Assembly (NCBI RefSeq): GCF_030384665.1
Contig: NC_083673.1
Coordinates: 1,497,501-1,561,500, forward strand
Source: Lodderomyces elongisporus
Lineage: Eukaryota; Ascomycota; Pichiomycetes; Serinales; Debaryomycetaceae
Reading direction: 5' to 3'
DNA: 64,000 nt
The notes beneath the pieces are model-generated. The model did no database searches, was not told the origin of the DNA, and saw only the letters and a program-made list of their open reading frames with translations. Below, in pieces: positions 19,601 through 30,165 of this stretch. A program made the position numbers and the translations under genes. Position 1 is the stretch's first letter. Every line of letters starts with the position of its first letter.

Positions 19601-22600
19601 TCAAATCGTTAAGAACCAATGTTTGGTGGGATTCAGCCAATCCTAATTCCCATGGCAAACCAGCATATTTAATGGATGTCAATTTTGCTGCACCAGTACC
19701 ACCATCACCACCCGAAACAAGAATGTTCTCCGAACCTGCCTTGGCAACACCAGCGGCAACAATACCCACACCAACCTCCGAAACCAACTTCACTGAAGTT
19801 CTGGCTCTAGGATTTGAACATTTCAAATCGTACAAGAGTTGTTTCAAATCTTCAATCGAGTAAATATCATGATGTGGAGGTGGCGAGATCAAACCAACAC
19901 CAGGGGTCGAGTGTCTTGTCTTTCCAATTTCAGCGGAAACTTTGTGTCCCGGAAGCTCACCACCTTCACCCGGTTTTGCACCTTGAGCCATCTTGATTTG
20001 TAACTCATCGGCATCAGCCAAGTAGTATGATGTAACACCAAATCTACCAGAAGCAACTTGCTTAATGGCAGACCTCATGGTATCACCATTTTCACTAACC
20101 TGTGATCTCGCAGCATCTTCACCACCTTCACCGGTATTGGATTTACCTCCCAATCTATTCATTGCCACCGCCAAAGTCGAGTGTGACTCCATTGAAATAG
20201 ACCCATAAGACATAGCACCGGTAAAAAAACGACGAACAATTTCGGTCCATGGTTCAACCTGGTCAATTGGCACTGGTGTCGATGATTCGAAATCAAAGTC
20301 CAAAAGACCTCTCAAAGTACAGTTTCGAACAGCTTCATTCTCCTTTTTACAATATGCGTCAAATGCTTTTTCATTCTTGTTACGAACAGCGTCTTGCAAA
20401 GAGGCAATTGCTGCTGGGTCGTTGATATGTGCATCACCACCATCTCTCCAATGGTATTCACCAGTCTCAGGCAACCCAATAGGCTTCACAGTATCTCTCG
20501 AAGGGTAACCTCTCTCATGCAAAGTGAACGCGTCTTGTGCAATGTACTCAAATGTAACACCTTTAATTCTTGAAGCTGTACCGGCAAAACATCTGTCAAT
20601 GACTGAGTTATCGACACCAAGAGCTTCAAAGATTTGTGCACCCTTGTACGATGCCAAAGTGGAAATACCCATCTTGGACATGACTTTCAATATTCCAGCA
20701 TCAATGGATTTTTTGTAGTTGCCAATAACCTTCTCGTCGGTTAAAGTGGTGTCTTTCAAGAGTCCTTGATGTCTCATTCTTACCAAAGTTTCCATGGCCA
20801 AGTAAGGGTTAATTGCATCGGCACCATACCCAACTAAACAACAAGAATGGTGAACCTCTTTAGCTTCTTGAGTCTCAATGATCAAAGCAACCTTGGAACG
20901 CTGCTTTTGTCTAACAAGATGATGATGAACTGCACCCACGGCAATCAATGCTGAAATTGGCAATCTCTCCGCACCGGTTAAAACATCACTCAAAATAATG
21001 ATTTGGTTGCCATCTGCAATTGCCTTTGATGCCTCTTGACAGATCTTGTCAATCGTGTCAGTGTATCCTTGAATACCTTTACTCTTTTCAAAAGTAATGT
21101 CGATGTTGGCAACAGACCAAGTTGGGTAAACTTTTTCAATATTCTTGATGGCAAGCAATTCTGAATTGTCCAAGATTGGAGACTTTAAAAGAAGCCTGTT
21201 TAATTGGTCGGGTTTCATTTCCAAGAGATTTCCTTGCGGACCAATGTAGCACTCCAATGACATAACAATTTTCTCTCTTATTGGGTCGATTGGAGGGTTG
21301 GTCACTTGAGCAAACAACTGACGAAAGTATTCATACAACAATTTGGGTTGCTCGGAGATACAAGCCAAAGCATTATCATTACCCATAGAGCCCAAAGCTT
21401 CATTACCCTCAGCCATTGGAGCCAACACAAACAAGACTTGCTCGTGGGAGTATCCCGAAGCAACCAACCTTGGGTCTTTTTGAATTGTCACTGAAGTGTC
21501 CATTGGTGAGCCTTCAATGTTGATGCCTCTTGATTTGATCTTTGTGGTCAAGTCGTTTAAGGTGATCATGTTGGCCAATACCCAGCTCTTGAAATCAAAC
21601 CTCGAGGAGACTTTGCTCTTCAACTCTTTGTCATCAACAATTCTTCCTTCTTTAGTATCCACCAACAACATTCTACCCGGTTGTAATCTACCTTTTTGCA
21701 AAACCTTTTCTGGCTCAATCTCAATTACACCAACTTCTGAAGCACAAATCATACGATCATCATCGGTAACATAGTATCTGCAAGGTCTCAAACCATTACG
21801 GTCCAAGTTTGCACCACAGTATCTGTCATCAGCAAAAGTGAATAATGCAGGTCCATCCCATGGTTCCATCAAGCAGGCTGCCCATTCGTAGAATGCCTTC
21901 TTTTTAGGGTCAATGAACTCATCATTCTGCCATGCTTCAGGGATCATCATCATGACAGCTTCTGGCAAGGAAACAACGCCATTAACAACAAGCAATTCAA
22001 GAACATTATCAAATGCAGCAGAGTCTGAACCACCTTCTTCAATAATGGGAAACAACTTGTCCATTTCGTCCCCAAACAACTTTGACTTCATCACACCTTC
22101 TTTTGCTCTCATCCAATTCTTGTTTCCTCTAAGTGTGTTAATTTCACCATTGTGGGCAGCCAATCTCAAAGGTTGAGCCCTGTCCCAAGATGGAAAAGTG
22201 TTTGTTGAGAATCTTGAATGAACCAAGGCAAAGTGGGACTCGTAATCAGCATTAACCAAATCGTGATAGTAAGCATAAACCTGATTCGGTGCCAATTGAC
22301 CCTTGTAAACAATGGTTTTGGAAGAAAGCGAACAAATGTAGAACCAATTGTGTAAACCAATAGTGTGCGAAGCTTGCTTTCTCAAGATGAATAACCTTTT
22401 TTCAAACTCTTGTTGAAATTTGGCGGAAAACTCTTCCTCCAGCAAAGTCTCACTCAAGACTTCCTTCATGGCAACTGCTGGTTGCAAGATATAAGGCTCT
22501 CTGGATAAAGCCGCTGGACCCAAGATGGAAGAATCGTGAGGCACGCTTCTCCAACCCAAGACTTTCAAGTCTAAGGACTCGGCAATGTTTTCAAAAGCCT

Positions 22601-23030
22601 TTTTCGATTTTTCAAAAACAGCGTCATCTTTTTTGAAGAACAAGTTACCAACACCATATTGACCCTTTTCTGGCAAGTCGACATTACAGTGGTATTTGAA
22701 TTCTCTTTTCAAAAATTTGTGTGGGATTGAACTCAACAAACCAGCACCATCACCGTCCTTGGGGTTCAACTCACCACCTCTGTGTGTCATATTACAAAGC
22801 AAGTTTCTTGCATCCGACACGATTTTGTGGGAGGGGCTACCTTTCAAGTGACAAGTGAAACCAACACCACAAGCATCTTTCTCCAACTCAGGGTTGTACA
22901 ACCCTTTGGCTACAGGCAACGAGGATGCCCAAGACTTGTTTTCTGGCACTTCGTCGTAGTTGTAAACATTGTAATGCTCAAATTCTTTCTGTGGTAAGTA
23001 GGAAGAAGAGGATACAGCAGCTGGACCCAT
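16638..23030 (-). CDS. GLT1: Glutamate synthase (NADH), GOGAT
   Basis: A 2130-residue fused GOGAT, as in fungi (yeast Glt1 2145). A propeptide of 53 residues precedes Cys54 (DACGVGF), the N-terminal nucleophile of the class II glutamine amidotransferase. The FMN-binding synthase domain follows (GKSNTGEGGEDA; SGGDGGTGA), with the 3Fe-4S motif CHTGACPVGIAT near residue 1190, then the GXGXG beta-helix domain. The small-subunit part has 4Fe-4S cysteines (CMDCGVPFC; CPAPCQGAC), an FAD motif (VIGSGPAGLACA, about 1770) and a second dinucleotide motif (VVVIGGGDTG, about 1905). It makes two glutamates from glutamine and 2-oxoglutarate using NADH, completing the GS/GOGAT ammonia route. All key motifs are intact. 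Confidence 0.99.
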   Translation of the reverse strand: MGPAAVSSSSYLPQKEFEHYNVYNYDEVPENKSWASSLPVAKGLYNPELEKDACGVGFTCHLKGSPSHKIVSDARNLLCNMTHRGGELNPKDGDGAGLLSSIPHKFLKREFKYHCNVDLPEKGQYGVGNLFFKKDDAVFEKSKKAFENIAESLDLKVLGWRSVPHDSSILGPAALSREPYILQPAVAMKEVLSETLLEEEFSAKFQQEFEKRLFILRKQASHTIGLHNWFYICSLSSKTIVYKGQLAPNQVYAYYHDLVNADYESHFALVHSRFSTNTFPSWDRAQPLRLAAHNGEINTLRGNKNWMRAKEGVMKSKLFGDEMDKLFPIIEEGGSDSAAFDNVLELLVVNGVVSLPEAVMMMIPEAWQNDEFIDPKKKAFYEWAACLMEPWDGPALFTFADDRYCGANLDRNGLRPCRYYVTDDDRMICASEVGVIEIEPEKVLQKGRLQPGRMLLVDTKEGRIVDDKELKSKVSSRFDFKSWVLANMITLNDLTTKIKSRGINIEGSPMDTSVTIQKDPRLVASGYSHEQVLFVLAPMAEGNEALGSMGNDNALACISEQPKLLYEYFRQLFAQVTNPPIDPIREKIVMSLECYIGPQGNLLEMKPDQLNRLLLKSPILDNSELLAIKNIEKVYPTWSVANIDITFEKSKGIQGYTDTIDKICQEASKAIADGNQIIILSDVLTGAERLPISALIAVGAVHHHLVRQKQRSKVALIIETQEAKEVHHSCCLVGYGADAINPYLAMETLVRMRHQGLLKDTTLTDEKVIGNYKKSIDAGILKVMSKMGISTLASYKGAQIFEALGVDNSVIDRCFAGTASRIKGVTFEYIAQDAFTLHERGYPSRDTVKPIGLPETGEYHWRDGGDAHINDPAAIASLQDAVRNKNEKAFDAYCKKENEAVRNCTLRGLLDFDFESSTPVPIDQVEPWTEIVRRFFTGAMSYGSISMESHSTLAVAMNRLGGKSNTGEGGEDAARSQVSENGDTMRSAIKQVASGRFGVTSYYLADADELQIKMAQGAKPGEGGELPGHKVSAEIGKTRHSTPGVGLISPPPHHDIYSIEDLKQLLYDLKCSNPRARTSVKLVSEVGVGIVAAGVAKAGSENILVSGGDGGTGAAKLTSIKYAGLPWELGLAESHQTLVLNDLRGRVVLQTDGQLRTGRDIAIACLLGAEEWGFATTPLIAMGCIYMRKCHTGACPVGIATQDPELRKKFEGTPEHVINFFYYMANDLRQFMAKLGFRTIAEMVGRAEKLKVREDSRNIKNANLDLSPILTPAHTIRPGVATHCVRKQDHRLHVRVDNKLIDESEMTLAKGLPVTIDCDVVNTDRSLGTTLSYRVSKIFGEQGLPHDTIHVNVTGSAGQSFGAFLASGVTLELEGDANDYIGKGLSGGRIIAYPPKESKFKAEDQIIAGNTAFFGATSGTAFIRGIAAERFAVRNSGAIIVAEGTGDHGCEYMSGGRVVILGSTGRNFASGMCGGIAYVLDMAQDFSDKVNKANVELSQVTETQEIAFLRNLIEDHRHYTGSEVADRVLNEFSRYLPRFVKVLPFDYKKVLEKEKQAAEEAKKKELSTFLKSIKEDPESDVTNGEAYKIKHGHVHRAHRNEKEPKVADVEDTIFDNDLEKKAPAKLDKVRGFMKYKRRNEKYRDSKERTKDWKEMTSRLTKDELHYETARCMDCGVPFCTSDTGCPISNVIPKWNELVFYNKWWDALQRLLMTNNFPEFTGRICPAPCQGACVLGINEDPVNIKSVECAIIDHGFEKGWIKPTPPEHRTERSVAVIGSGPAGLACADQLNKAGHSVTVYERSDRPGGLLMYGIPNMKLDKGVVKRRTDLLAAEGIEFVCNTTVGEDITVEELQAKYDAVVFAVGSTIPRDLKIPGRELQNINFAMQLLHKNTKALLEDQLADIRQQLEGKHVVVIGGGDTGNDCLGTSTRHGAKSVTNFELLPQPPATRPKDNPWPQWPRIFRVDYGHTEVTTHYGKDPREYSILSKEFVGDDEGKVKGIKTVRVEWKRSDLGAWQMAEVPGSEEFFPADVVLLSMGFIGPDADNLSVAKTKRGTINTVNPNVYKVDENSNLFAAGDCRRGQSLVVWGIQEGRQCAREVDEFLMGTTRLPGNGSVEQRNYKLLEEFAEKV

Positions 23031-23709
23031 TTAATGTCACTTTATGTTTTGATTATGCTAAAGTTTGAAATCAATTGCTGTCACAGCACAAAATTTTGTA
23101 AAATAAGAACAAGGACGAGGAGGAGGAGGAGTTTTAGGATTGTTCTAAAAATCAGGAAAGGGTAAGTAAGTGGGATTTCTTGGTATTACCAATTATCGAG
23201 TATATAAAGTTCTTTGTAGTAATATTTTTCTTCAGTCCCGCTCTAGTCAGTTCCAGCCTGAATGAATGTAAGTAAAAGTCTTTTGATCAAGCGGTGAAGT
23301 AATGTGAAGAATAGAAGAAAGAATAAAGGGAAAAAGAGAAAAAGAGAAAAAGAAAAAGAAGATGGAAGAAAGAGAAAATAAGAGTACAGGAAAATATTTG
23401 GAGTTTGAAAATTTCAGAGATATCCAATTTTTTTCAAAGAATGGGTGTTGTGGAAAAGATTAGCATTTCTGAAAATTTATTTCAAAATTGAGAGTTTTCG
23501 ATAACGTGCATGAGGAGGAGTGGGGAGGGCGGACAAGAGCGTGATTGATTTTTGTTTTGAAAAAAAAAAATGAAAAAAAAAATGAAAAAAAAAAAGAAAA
23601 AATGAATTTTGTTTACATTTTTAGAGGAAGTTTTTCTTCTTTTTTTTTTTAATTTATCTTCGAACTTCAATACGATTGAATTGGATCAATCCACAATTGA
23701 GTCCAATAT

Positions 23710-23716
23710 TGAGTCA
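23710..23716. promoter_or_regulatory. Gcn4-type site (TGAGTCA)
   Basis: A perfect Gcn4 consensus about 680 bp upstream of the GLT1 start. Gcn4 control of nitrogen and amino-acid genes makes this plausible; distance and function are untested. Confidence 0.4.
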
Positions 23717-25151
23717 GGGTTAATCCGACACTAAGTAAGGTCTTGTTTTTGGCAGTTAGTGGTGACAATGTAACTGATTAGATATTTAAATTTGTAGGTT
23801 GTAGGCTACAGACCACAGACTTTGGGATTTACAAATGTCGAGAGCATGAGGGAGAATACGGAACATTAGAGAGGAGCAGCGGCTGTGCGTTTTGCTCCGT
23901 TGCACCTACTTTATTGTTGTGCTAACATTATAGTTGAAACGTGCCCTCGTTCTCCACTCAAGCCAAAAAAAGGAAACGAGCGAGCCAACCATGTTCAAAC
24001 ACCAGCACCAACATCAACACCACTAGCACTAGCACTAGCATTACTACTACTACTACTATTACTACTATTACTGTTATTACTATTACTGCAGCTCTCAAAG
24101 GTCAAACGGATGTCGCAGTGGAGATACTATTGTCTTTGATTACTATTACTTGCTATAGTGGTTATCTATTGTAACAAAGGTAGGGTTGGGGGCAGCCAGC
24201 AGCGTTATATTGTTGCATTTCCCAGATTCCCCACTCTATGTTTGTTAATTGTTCTTTTTTTTTGTTTGTGGTTATCTGCAATCTAAGTTTTAGATTTATC
24301 TGCAACCAATGAGAGACCAAAGATTTATAAGTAATACTAAAGCTACCATATGTAGCGGTGCGAGATAACGTGTGATTGTATTTTTATTTTTTTATTATTT
24401 TTTTATTTTTTTTTATTTTTTTATTTTTTATTTTAAGAAGAAAAAAAAACAGGTGAACAGTGCTTCCCAATTGGGAATGTAGATCCTTTCGTCCATGCGA
24501 GAAGGAAAATAAAAAATAAAAAGAAAATAAATAATGAATGAACAAAATGAATGTAAGCAATAAGAAGATGTTTGCACTTCTTTCGATTTCACATGCTCTG
24601 TTTGATGAAGAGAAAGTGATTGTCATGTTGTTTTTTTTTTTCGTTATTAGTAGAATATGTCTGACTTCTTTACACAGACACATGCAGTCTCTAGTTCTAG
24701 AACGAGGAGTCAATATCTCAAAATTGAAATTTTTTTTTTCTTTAATTCAATTTGTAGAGAAACAGAACCAAAATATTGGAATTACGATAATACCAAAAAA
24801 TTTGTTCAATGCTTATTTCCTTCGTCCTTTCATTTCTTTAACTACAAAAAAAAAAAGAAAAAGAAAAAGGGGAAGATTCTGTTTTGTTATTTTTGTTCTG
24901 GAATTGCAAATAAATGTACGATGAAAAACGTTAATGTGATATGATAAAAAAAAAACAAAATTGAGTTACCTATTTTCGTATGGGTACACTTATGTATGCC
25001 CTTACCTCACTTAAAGTGCCTTACACAATTTTTTTTTTTTTTCATATCCGCTTTAGGACGCAAGTGCAATCAATTCCTTTATTTTCGACTACCATTCTCT
25101 CGATTCTGTCAATTAGTCTTTAACTTCCGTTAACTCAATCTGCTACCAAAA

Positions 25152-25159
25152 TCACGTGA
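25152..25159. promoter_or_regulatory. TCACGTGA palindrome, possible Cbf1-type site
   Basis: A perfect palindrome in the UBP12-GLT1 intergene, nearer the UBP12 3' end than the GLT1 start. Confidence 0.3.
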
Positions 25160-25312
25160 TATACATATAATTTTTTAGGACACAAAATCTAAGTTACACA
25201 AGATCCAAGCTGAGAAGTGAACCCTTAGTGCAATACTTAACATCTCTGAGGTATGGATGCACTTTTTTTTTTTGTTATATCGGCATAACAAAATCTTGCA
25301 ATACATCAGATC

Positions 25313-25350
25313 TTGGAAATCTCTGAAATCTCTGAAATCTCTGAAATCTT
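25313..25350. repeat. 10-bp tandem array (AAATCTCTGA)
   Basis: Almost four copies of AAATCTCTGA in a row. Confidence 0.85.
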
Positions 25351-25821
25351 GATATCGCTAAGTAATGTCATGTACAGATTTCGGGTATCTTGTAATTCAA
25401 TAATTTATTTAATAATTGAACAAGTGATCTGATCTGACACAAGATGCAAGTTTAGAAAATATTGAATAAGCGTTCAGTAATTAAAATGTTTTTGGACTAC
25501 GGGGCCTTATAATTGAGTTCTTGAGATTTTTCACGTCGCGTGAGATGGAACTTTAGTGAGTATGCCATGAAATTTGTCAATGCTTACTATAAATCTAATT
25601 TCAATTTTTAGTTTTCGTTTTTATACATTCCAAGACGAACAGATTGATTTTTATTTTATTTTATTTTATTTTATTTTTTAATCATTTATTTCAATTTTTT
25701 TTTTTACAAGTAGGATACCAGAATCAATCATAATATATAGATCTAGTAATGGCACAGTATTTGCGAAATGAACACTTATCATTGAATTCTTGTTGTAGCA
25801 AAATCTATAGAGCATCGTTGT

Positions 25822-28800
25822 TTATACGGCTTTCTTATCAGCATCACGAGTGTCACCAGCAAATTCAACAGAAACAGGACTATCATCCTCAAGTTTAGAC
25901 AGCGTGCTCAAATTTTTCGTTTTCTGTCTCTTCATCTGCAGAAGACTACCATAATCCTTACTGTTAATGCGTTGCTTCCTCAAATTAGGCGTCGCATCAT
26001 CATCATCATCATCATCATCATCTTCTTCCTCTTCTTCCTCTTCTTCCTCTTCTTCATCGTCATCTTCATAGTCATTTCTGTCTTGATTTCGATCACTATC
26101 GCTTGTAGACGATGCATTAGAAGATGCTTTATTATCGGAATTACAACTTTTCTTCTCTTCATTTTCATTATCCTCGTATTTTTCTTCATAATCATCTGCT
26201 CCCAATTTCAATCCAGATGCAAAAAGTTCAATTTGACCCTCAACATCCTTTATAGCTGCTTCCTTTCTTACCTTCATACTATTAAACGCTTCCGCCTCGT
26301 TAGAGATAATGCTGGATAATTTATCACCTCCCAAATCTGCATTAGGTGCCCTCTTCCGGTAGAACAACAAGTATGCGGCACTCGTAATCACCTCTTCAGG
26401 GTCACTAATCTCCGTAACACGACTATCATTGAAATAGTACCATTTGTCATCACAAAAGTTCTTTACCGAAGCAGTGTAATGACCACCTCCAAGGCCACCA
26501 TAATGATTGTCAACAGCTATCAAATCATATACACAGTCTTCCTTTTTAATTGTTGGATTTGAAACAAAATCGCTAATATCCAAGCCCAGTATCGGAAAAT
26601 CAATAACAACATCAATCTTGTCGCTGAATGCACGAGCACTATGAAATCTCTTTAAATGAATAGTGAGGATATCTCCCGCAGACCATAGCTGGATTGTTTT
26701 TGTGGCACGCTTATGAGCCTTGCATCTTGGACAATACCACAAATCATGTTCACCCAAAAGCTCCGGGGTGCTAAAGTACTTTAGACATTCCGCCAATGAT
26801 ATTCTACTTTTCCTCTGACGTTCGAACTTTGCCTTGTTTTGTTCCAACTCCTTGTTGGGCAATTGTGGCAATGAAGACAAATTAGACGAGATTATGGGGT
26901 TCTCATTGGTAAAGCATTTTTGATAAACCTCAGCATCCCATTTGCATACCAAGATAGTATACTCATCAACTAAATTTCCATTTGAATAATCGTTAACCTC
27001 AATTTCATTTGCATTCATCTCTATTGGCGAATTGATGTTGGAAGGCTTGGTCGAGTCAAAGTAAGATGAAGAGTTTGGGAGTGGAAGATTTGAGCTTGAG
27101 CCAAATAAGCTGCCTAGATTTACTTCGCTTTCGGTATCTTCGTCAGACAGATTTATTTGAGACATTTGCTGCACTCGCTCAGGTAGAAGAGGACGATTAA
27201 AAGATGTTTGGTTGGTGACTCCTTGTTCGGTATTCTCCTCATCGCCTGTTGCACTTCTCTCAACCACGACGTAATCATCCTGTGTTGTCTCATTAGGATT
27301 GACTAGTGGAAAACTATTTTGCTCCAGCTCTTGCTCCAACAATTGGGTCTGAGTATCAGTCTGTACTGGCATTTGCGTTTGTGTTTGTGTTTGCGAATGC
27401 GTCTGCAATTGAGTCTCTGACAGCAGCACAGGGCTTTTTTCTCGTGGATCGATACCACGAGCTTCATTAACCTCGTGAAGGTAAAATTTCCGCTTCAGCT
27501 CAGGTAATGTATTTACCAACTTTTTGAAATCTTTAATATTTGGCTTATGAAGTGGTACATTAACAACAATACTTGACAGCTTCATGCGGCTCTCATGTCC
27601 CATTCCGCCTCTATTACGCAAATATGAGCTCAGTCGATAGTTTTGTTCTTTTGTATACAACACATCAAACCCAAAATCGGCTCTAACATATGGGTCTGCC
27701 ATTGATACATCACTGTCATACCCATTCTCACTCTCACCCTTACTCTCACCATTAACTTCACTCCTGCTTCTATCGTCATCAGTTTCCTCGCCGCTATTGA
27801 TCATTTCATCTTCTGTCACACTCTTGCTTGCAAAATCCAGCTTTTGGTATAAACTTTTCGCAACAAAATTATCTTGTCTTTGCCTGTGGTTTTCATACTC
27901 GTCAACGAGATCGATAGAGGTTAAGGCAGAATTCACTTCTAAAAGCTTTCTTTTGATCGTGCCAAAACTTGCAAGATTTGACTTGTCCAATGTGACAAAC
28001 AACGGAAGCCCAAAGTAGTGCACCATCTGGTACAGTTTGTCCTCATCCTCAACTGCATTATAAACTGGTAATATAATATCATTTTCAACATCATGAGGAA
28101 TAATATACACCAAAATGTCGTCTGCATCTCTGATTATATCACCAATCGGCATAAACTTATTCTTGTTGTAGTCTGCTTGAAAATCAGCGTATATGGAATT
28201 TTGGAAAAGCTCATATATAAACAAAAAAGACAGAGGCACTTTCAAGTACTTTGCCAAATATGCAACCAATGCATCATAATTTGATGTCTTTTGCAACTCT
28301 ACCTCCAACCGCATCACCCTTGTAGGAAGTAGTCTCAGTGACGACAAATCAACAATGGTAAAAGTGTGGTACCATTTCTTGCTTATAGGCAATGGCAAGG
28401 TCAAGTCATTGAATGGATCAAATGTAATTGAAGTCTTGTTACAATCGGGGCACACAAGCGTCGACTGGTACAAACCAGTAAATAGATCGGTTATTACCGA
28501 GTCATTTCTCTGCAAGTGCTGCTTCCAGCATGTGTCAGCAAGCCTCACTATTGCATTCCAGTCACTAATCTCATCATCGTTGAGCTCAGGCTTCTCACAA
28601 TATGGCTTGGCCTTGATACGATTCAAATCTTCGTGAAGAGCATCTAAAAGCCAACTGAGAAACTCTTGAGAATCTTGTTGGAGGTATCCGGAAAACACAG
28701 AACTATATCTGCCAATAGTCAGCTTGAAATCCCTTGGCAGTATACTTGAGGTGTGCTTTAATGGGTCAAATGCAGATTTCAACAAGGTTCCGAAGGAGTT

Positions 28801-30165
28801 GGCTATGTTTCCGTGATATCCAAGTGGATTGTCAACATTAAGTTCTTTTCGATATACTCCATAATGAAAATATTTATTGACTTCAGGAACATGAAGGAGA
28901 CATTGCAAAGCCGAGTTCATATAGCACGTGTTTCCCAAGTTGGAAAACCCCATGCGTCCCACTCCATCTCGAGAAGTTTCATTTGGCAGTTCTAAATTTT
29001 GCTTGACAAAGGTATCAACTGGGAATCCGGCGCCTGGTTTCTTGTCTCTAACTTCCAAAAGAATATGGTACAATGGCTTTACTACTCCTTCAGATTCCAA
29101 AGTCTTGTCATATATCCCCGGCAATACTAACCTTTTGTTTTCAAGCTCAGTAACAAATTTTGCAACCGTTATGTGATGTGTAAATTCTTCCTCCCTTGAA
29201 TCTGTAAAGAACCAGAGCCTCACATCGTCAGTAACATCTATACTTGTCTTTGCAACGTATCGGATTAAGAATCTTGCCAATTGTGTAAATGTTTGAGTTC
29301 TAGAAAATGAAACCACAATGGGCTGATCATCGGATTGGCCAAGATGGCGAGGGTTGCCACTTCGAAAGTGCAGTTGTTGAGGTTTCTTGCCAAGAATGTG
29401 CAAGAAAAACACAATGGGCCATCGTTCCACCTCCAATTTTCCCGTTTCAGGGTTAAAAATCATTGATCTAACCACTGGTTGCCCCACGATACCAAACCAT
29501 GCTGATAAACAATCAAATACTGTTTGTGGGATGGGTACAGTCTTTATTAATTCGTCTTGTTCAGAGTATAACTGTCCTGAACTATCAACTAATCTTTGAG
29601 AATTGACAGGACCAAGTGCATTCTTCAAGTTGGTAAAAGAAGAAGTTTCCAAATTGAAAAAACGTGACAAATATTCATCCTCCACAATATAGCACTCATC
29701 TCCGATTTTCCACTCAAAATTATGCAAATGTTTTCTAACAACATCTCTTTTCTCACGCAATTCATCCTCACCATCTCGGTGGTTCATAGCATCCGTTGCA
29801 TTATCTCTTGCAAGAATATCATTGCGATTATTAAATTCAAGTCCTGTAGAATGTGCCAGTGTTTGCATACTTTGTGTAATTACGTTGTCAACGTTGTTCA
29901 CGTTGTTAACGTTGCTGTCGTTACTGTTTTGTTCAATTCCCTGTATAGGTGGCATATCTGCATTTAAAGGTTTAAGTGAATCCACAGTGGATGATGATGA
30001 TGATGATGATGAAGCTGAATTTAGTGTTACTGCTGCTGCTGCTGCTGCTGCTGTTGTTGGTGATGATGATAATGATGATGATGATTGTAATGGTGCAGAT
30101 GTAAGTTTATCACTGCAATCCTTGTCTTTCCAATTGTCTGGTTCTAAATTCATATTGTTCAACAT
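25822..30165 (-). CDS. UBP12: Ubiquitin-specific protease, Ubp12 family (DUSP-USP)
   Basis: A 1447-residue protein. The N-terminal ~120 residues are Ser/Ala/Asn-rich, including a nine-Ala run. A DUSP-like domain follows (about 145-270; FEWKIGDECYIVEDEYL). The USP domain has its Cys box GFSNLGNTCYMNSALQCL with Cys414 and its His box NHYGGLGGGHYTASV with His1229. It is split by a long insertion (about 630-1060) carrying Ser/Glu and Gln/Thr stretches, as in USP4/11/15 and yeast Ubp12. Zinc-binding CxxC pairs are present (CPDC; CPRC). The C-terminal tail is a long Glu/Asp run encoded by GAA/GAT triplets. It removes ubiquitin from substrates. The family is firm; the choice of Ubp12 rests on the DUSP plus split USP layout. 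The protein is longer than yeast Ubp12 (1254) because of low-complexity stretches. Confidence 0.92.
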   Translation of the reverse strand: MLNNMNLEPDNWKDKDCSDKLTSAPLQSSSSLSSSPTTAAAAAAAVTLNSASSSSSSSSTVDSLKPLNADMPPIQGIEQNSNDSNVNNVNNVDNVITQSMQTLAHSTGLEFNNRNDILARDNATDAMNHRDGEDELREKRDVVRKHLHNFEWKIGDECYIVEDEYLSRFFNLETSSFTNLKNALGPVNSQRLVDSSGQLYSEQDELIKTVPIPQTVFDCLSAWFGIVGQPVVRSMIFNPETGKLEVERWPIVFFLHILGKKPQQLHFRSGNPRHLGQSDDQPIVVSFSRTQTFTQLARFLIRYVAKTSIDVTDDVRLWFFTDSREEEFTHHITVAKFVTELENKRLVLPGIYDKTLESEGVVKPLYHILLEVRDKKPGAGFPVDTFVKQNLELPNETSRDGVGRMGFSNLGNTCYMNSALQCLLHVPEVNKYFHYGVYRKELNVDNPLGYHGNIANSFGTLLKSAFDPLKHTSSILPRDFKLTIGRYSSVFSGYLQQDSQEFLSWLLDALHEDLNRIKAKPYCEKPELNDDEISDWNAIVRLADTCWKQHLQRNDSVITDLFTGLYQSTLVCPDCNKTSITFDPFNDLTLPLPISKKWYHTFTIVDLSSLRLLPTRVMRLEVELQKTSNYDALVAYLAKYLKVPLSFLFIYELFQNSIYADFQADYNKNKFMPIGDIIRDADDILVYIIPHDVENDIILPVYNAVEDEDKLYQMVHYFGLPLFVTLDKSNLASFGTIKRKLLEVNSALTSIDLVDEYENHRQRQDNFVAKSLYQKLDFASKSVTEDEMINSGEETDDDRSRSEVNGESKGESENGYDSDVSMADPYVRADFGFDVLYTKEQNYRLSSYLRNRGGMGHESRMKLSSIVVNVPLHKPNIKDFKKLVNTLPELKRKFYLHEVNEARGIDPREKSPVLLSETQLQTHSQTQTQTQMPVQTDTQTQLLEQELEQNSFPLVNPNETTQDDYVVVERSATGDEENTEQGVTNQTSFNRPLLPERVQQMSQINLSDEDTESEVNLGSLFGSSSNLPLPNSSSYFDSTKPSNINSPIEMNANEIEVNDYSNGNLVDEYTILVCKWDAEVYQKCFTNENPIISSNLSSLPQLPNKELEQNKAKFERQRKSRISLAECLKYFSTPELLGEHDLWYCPRCKAHKRATKTIQLWSAGDILTIHLKRFHSARAFSDKIDVVIDFPILGLDISDFVSNPTIKKEDCVYDLIAVDNHYGGLGGGHYTASVKNFCDDKWYYFNDSRVTEISDPEEVITSAAYLLFYRKRAPNADLGGDKLSSIISNEAEAFNSMKVRKEAAIKDVEGQIELFASGLKLGADDYEEKYEDNENEEKKSCNSDNKASSNASSTSDSDRNQDRNDYEDDDEEEEEEEEEEEDDDDDDDDDATPNLRKQRINSKDYGSLLQMKRQKTKNLSTLSKLEDDSPVSVEFAGDTRDADKKAV

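Larger units (their letters stand above)
23031..25821. other. Intergenic region GLT1-UBP12
   Basis: 2.8 kb upstream of GLT1 and downstream of UBP12 with no credible gene. It holds GAGGA/GAAAAA purine tracts (23120-23390), a TGAGTCA Gcn4-type site, a (CTA/TTACTA)n tract (24025-24095), A/T-only tracts of TTTTTATTTT type (24380-24435, 25645-25690), a TCACGTGA motif and a 10-bp array at 25313-25350. Frames at 23885-24139 and 24538-24924 are repeat-driven. Confidence 0.6.

Noticed and set aside
24538..24924. 128-codon frame upstream of GLT1
   Set aside because: It depends on T and A homopolymers and has no recognisable domain.
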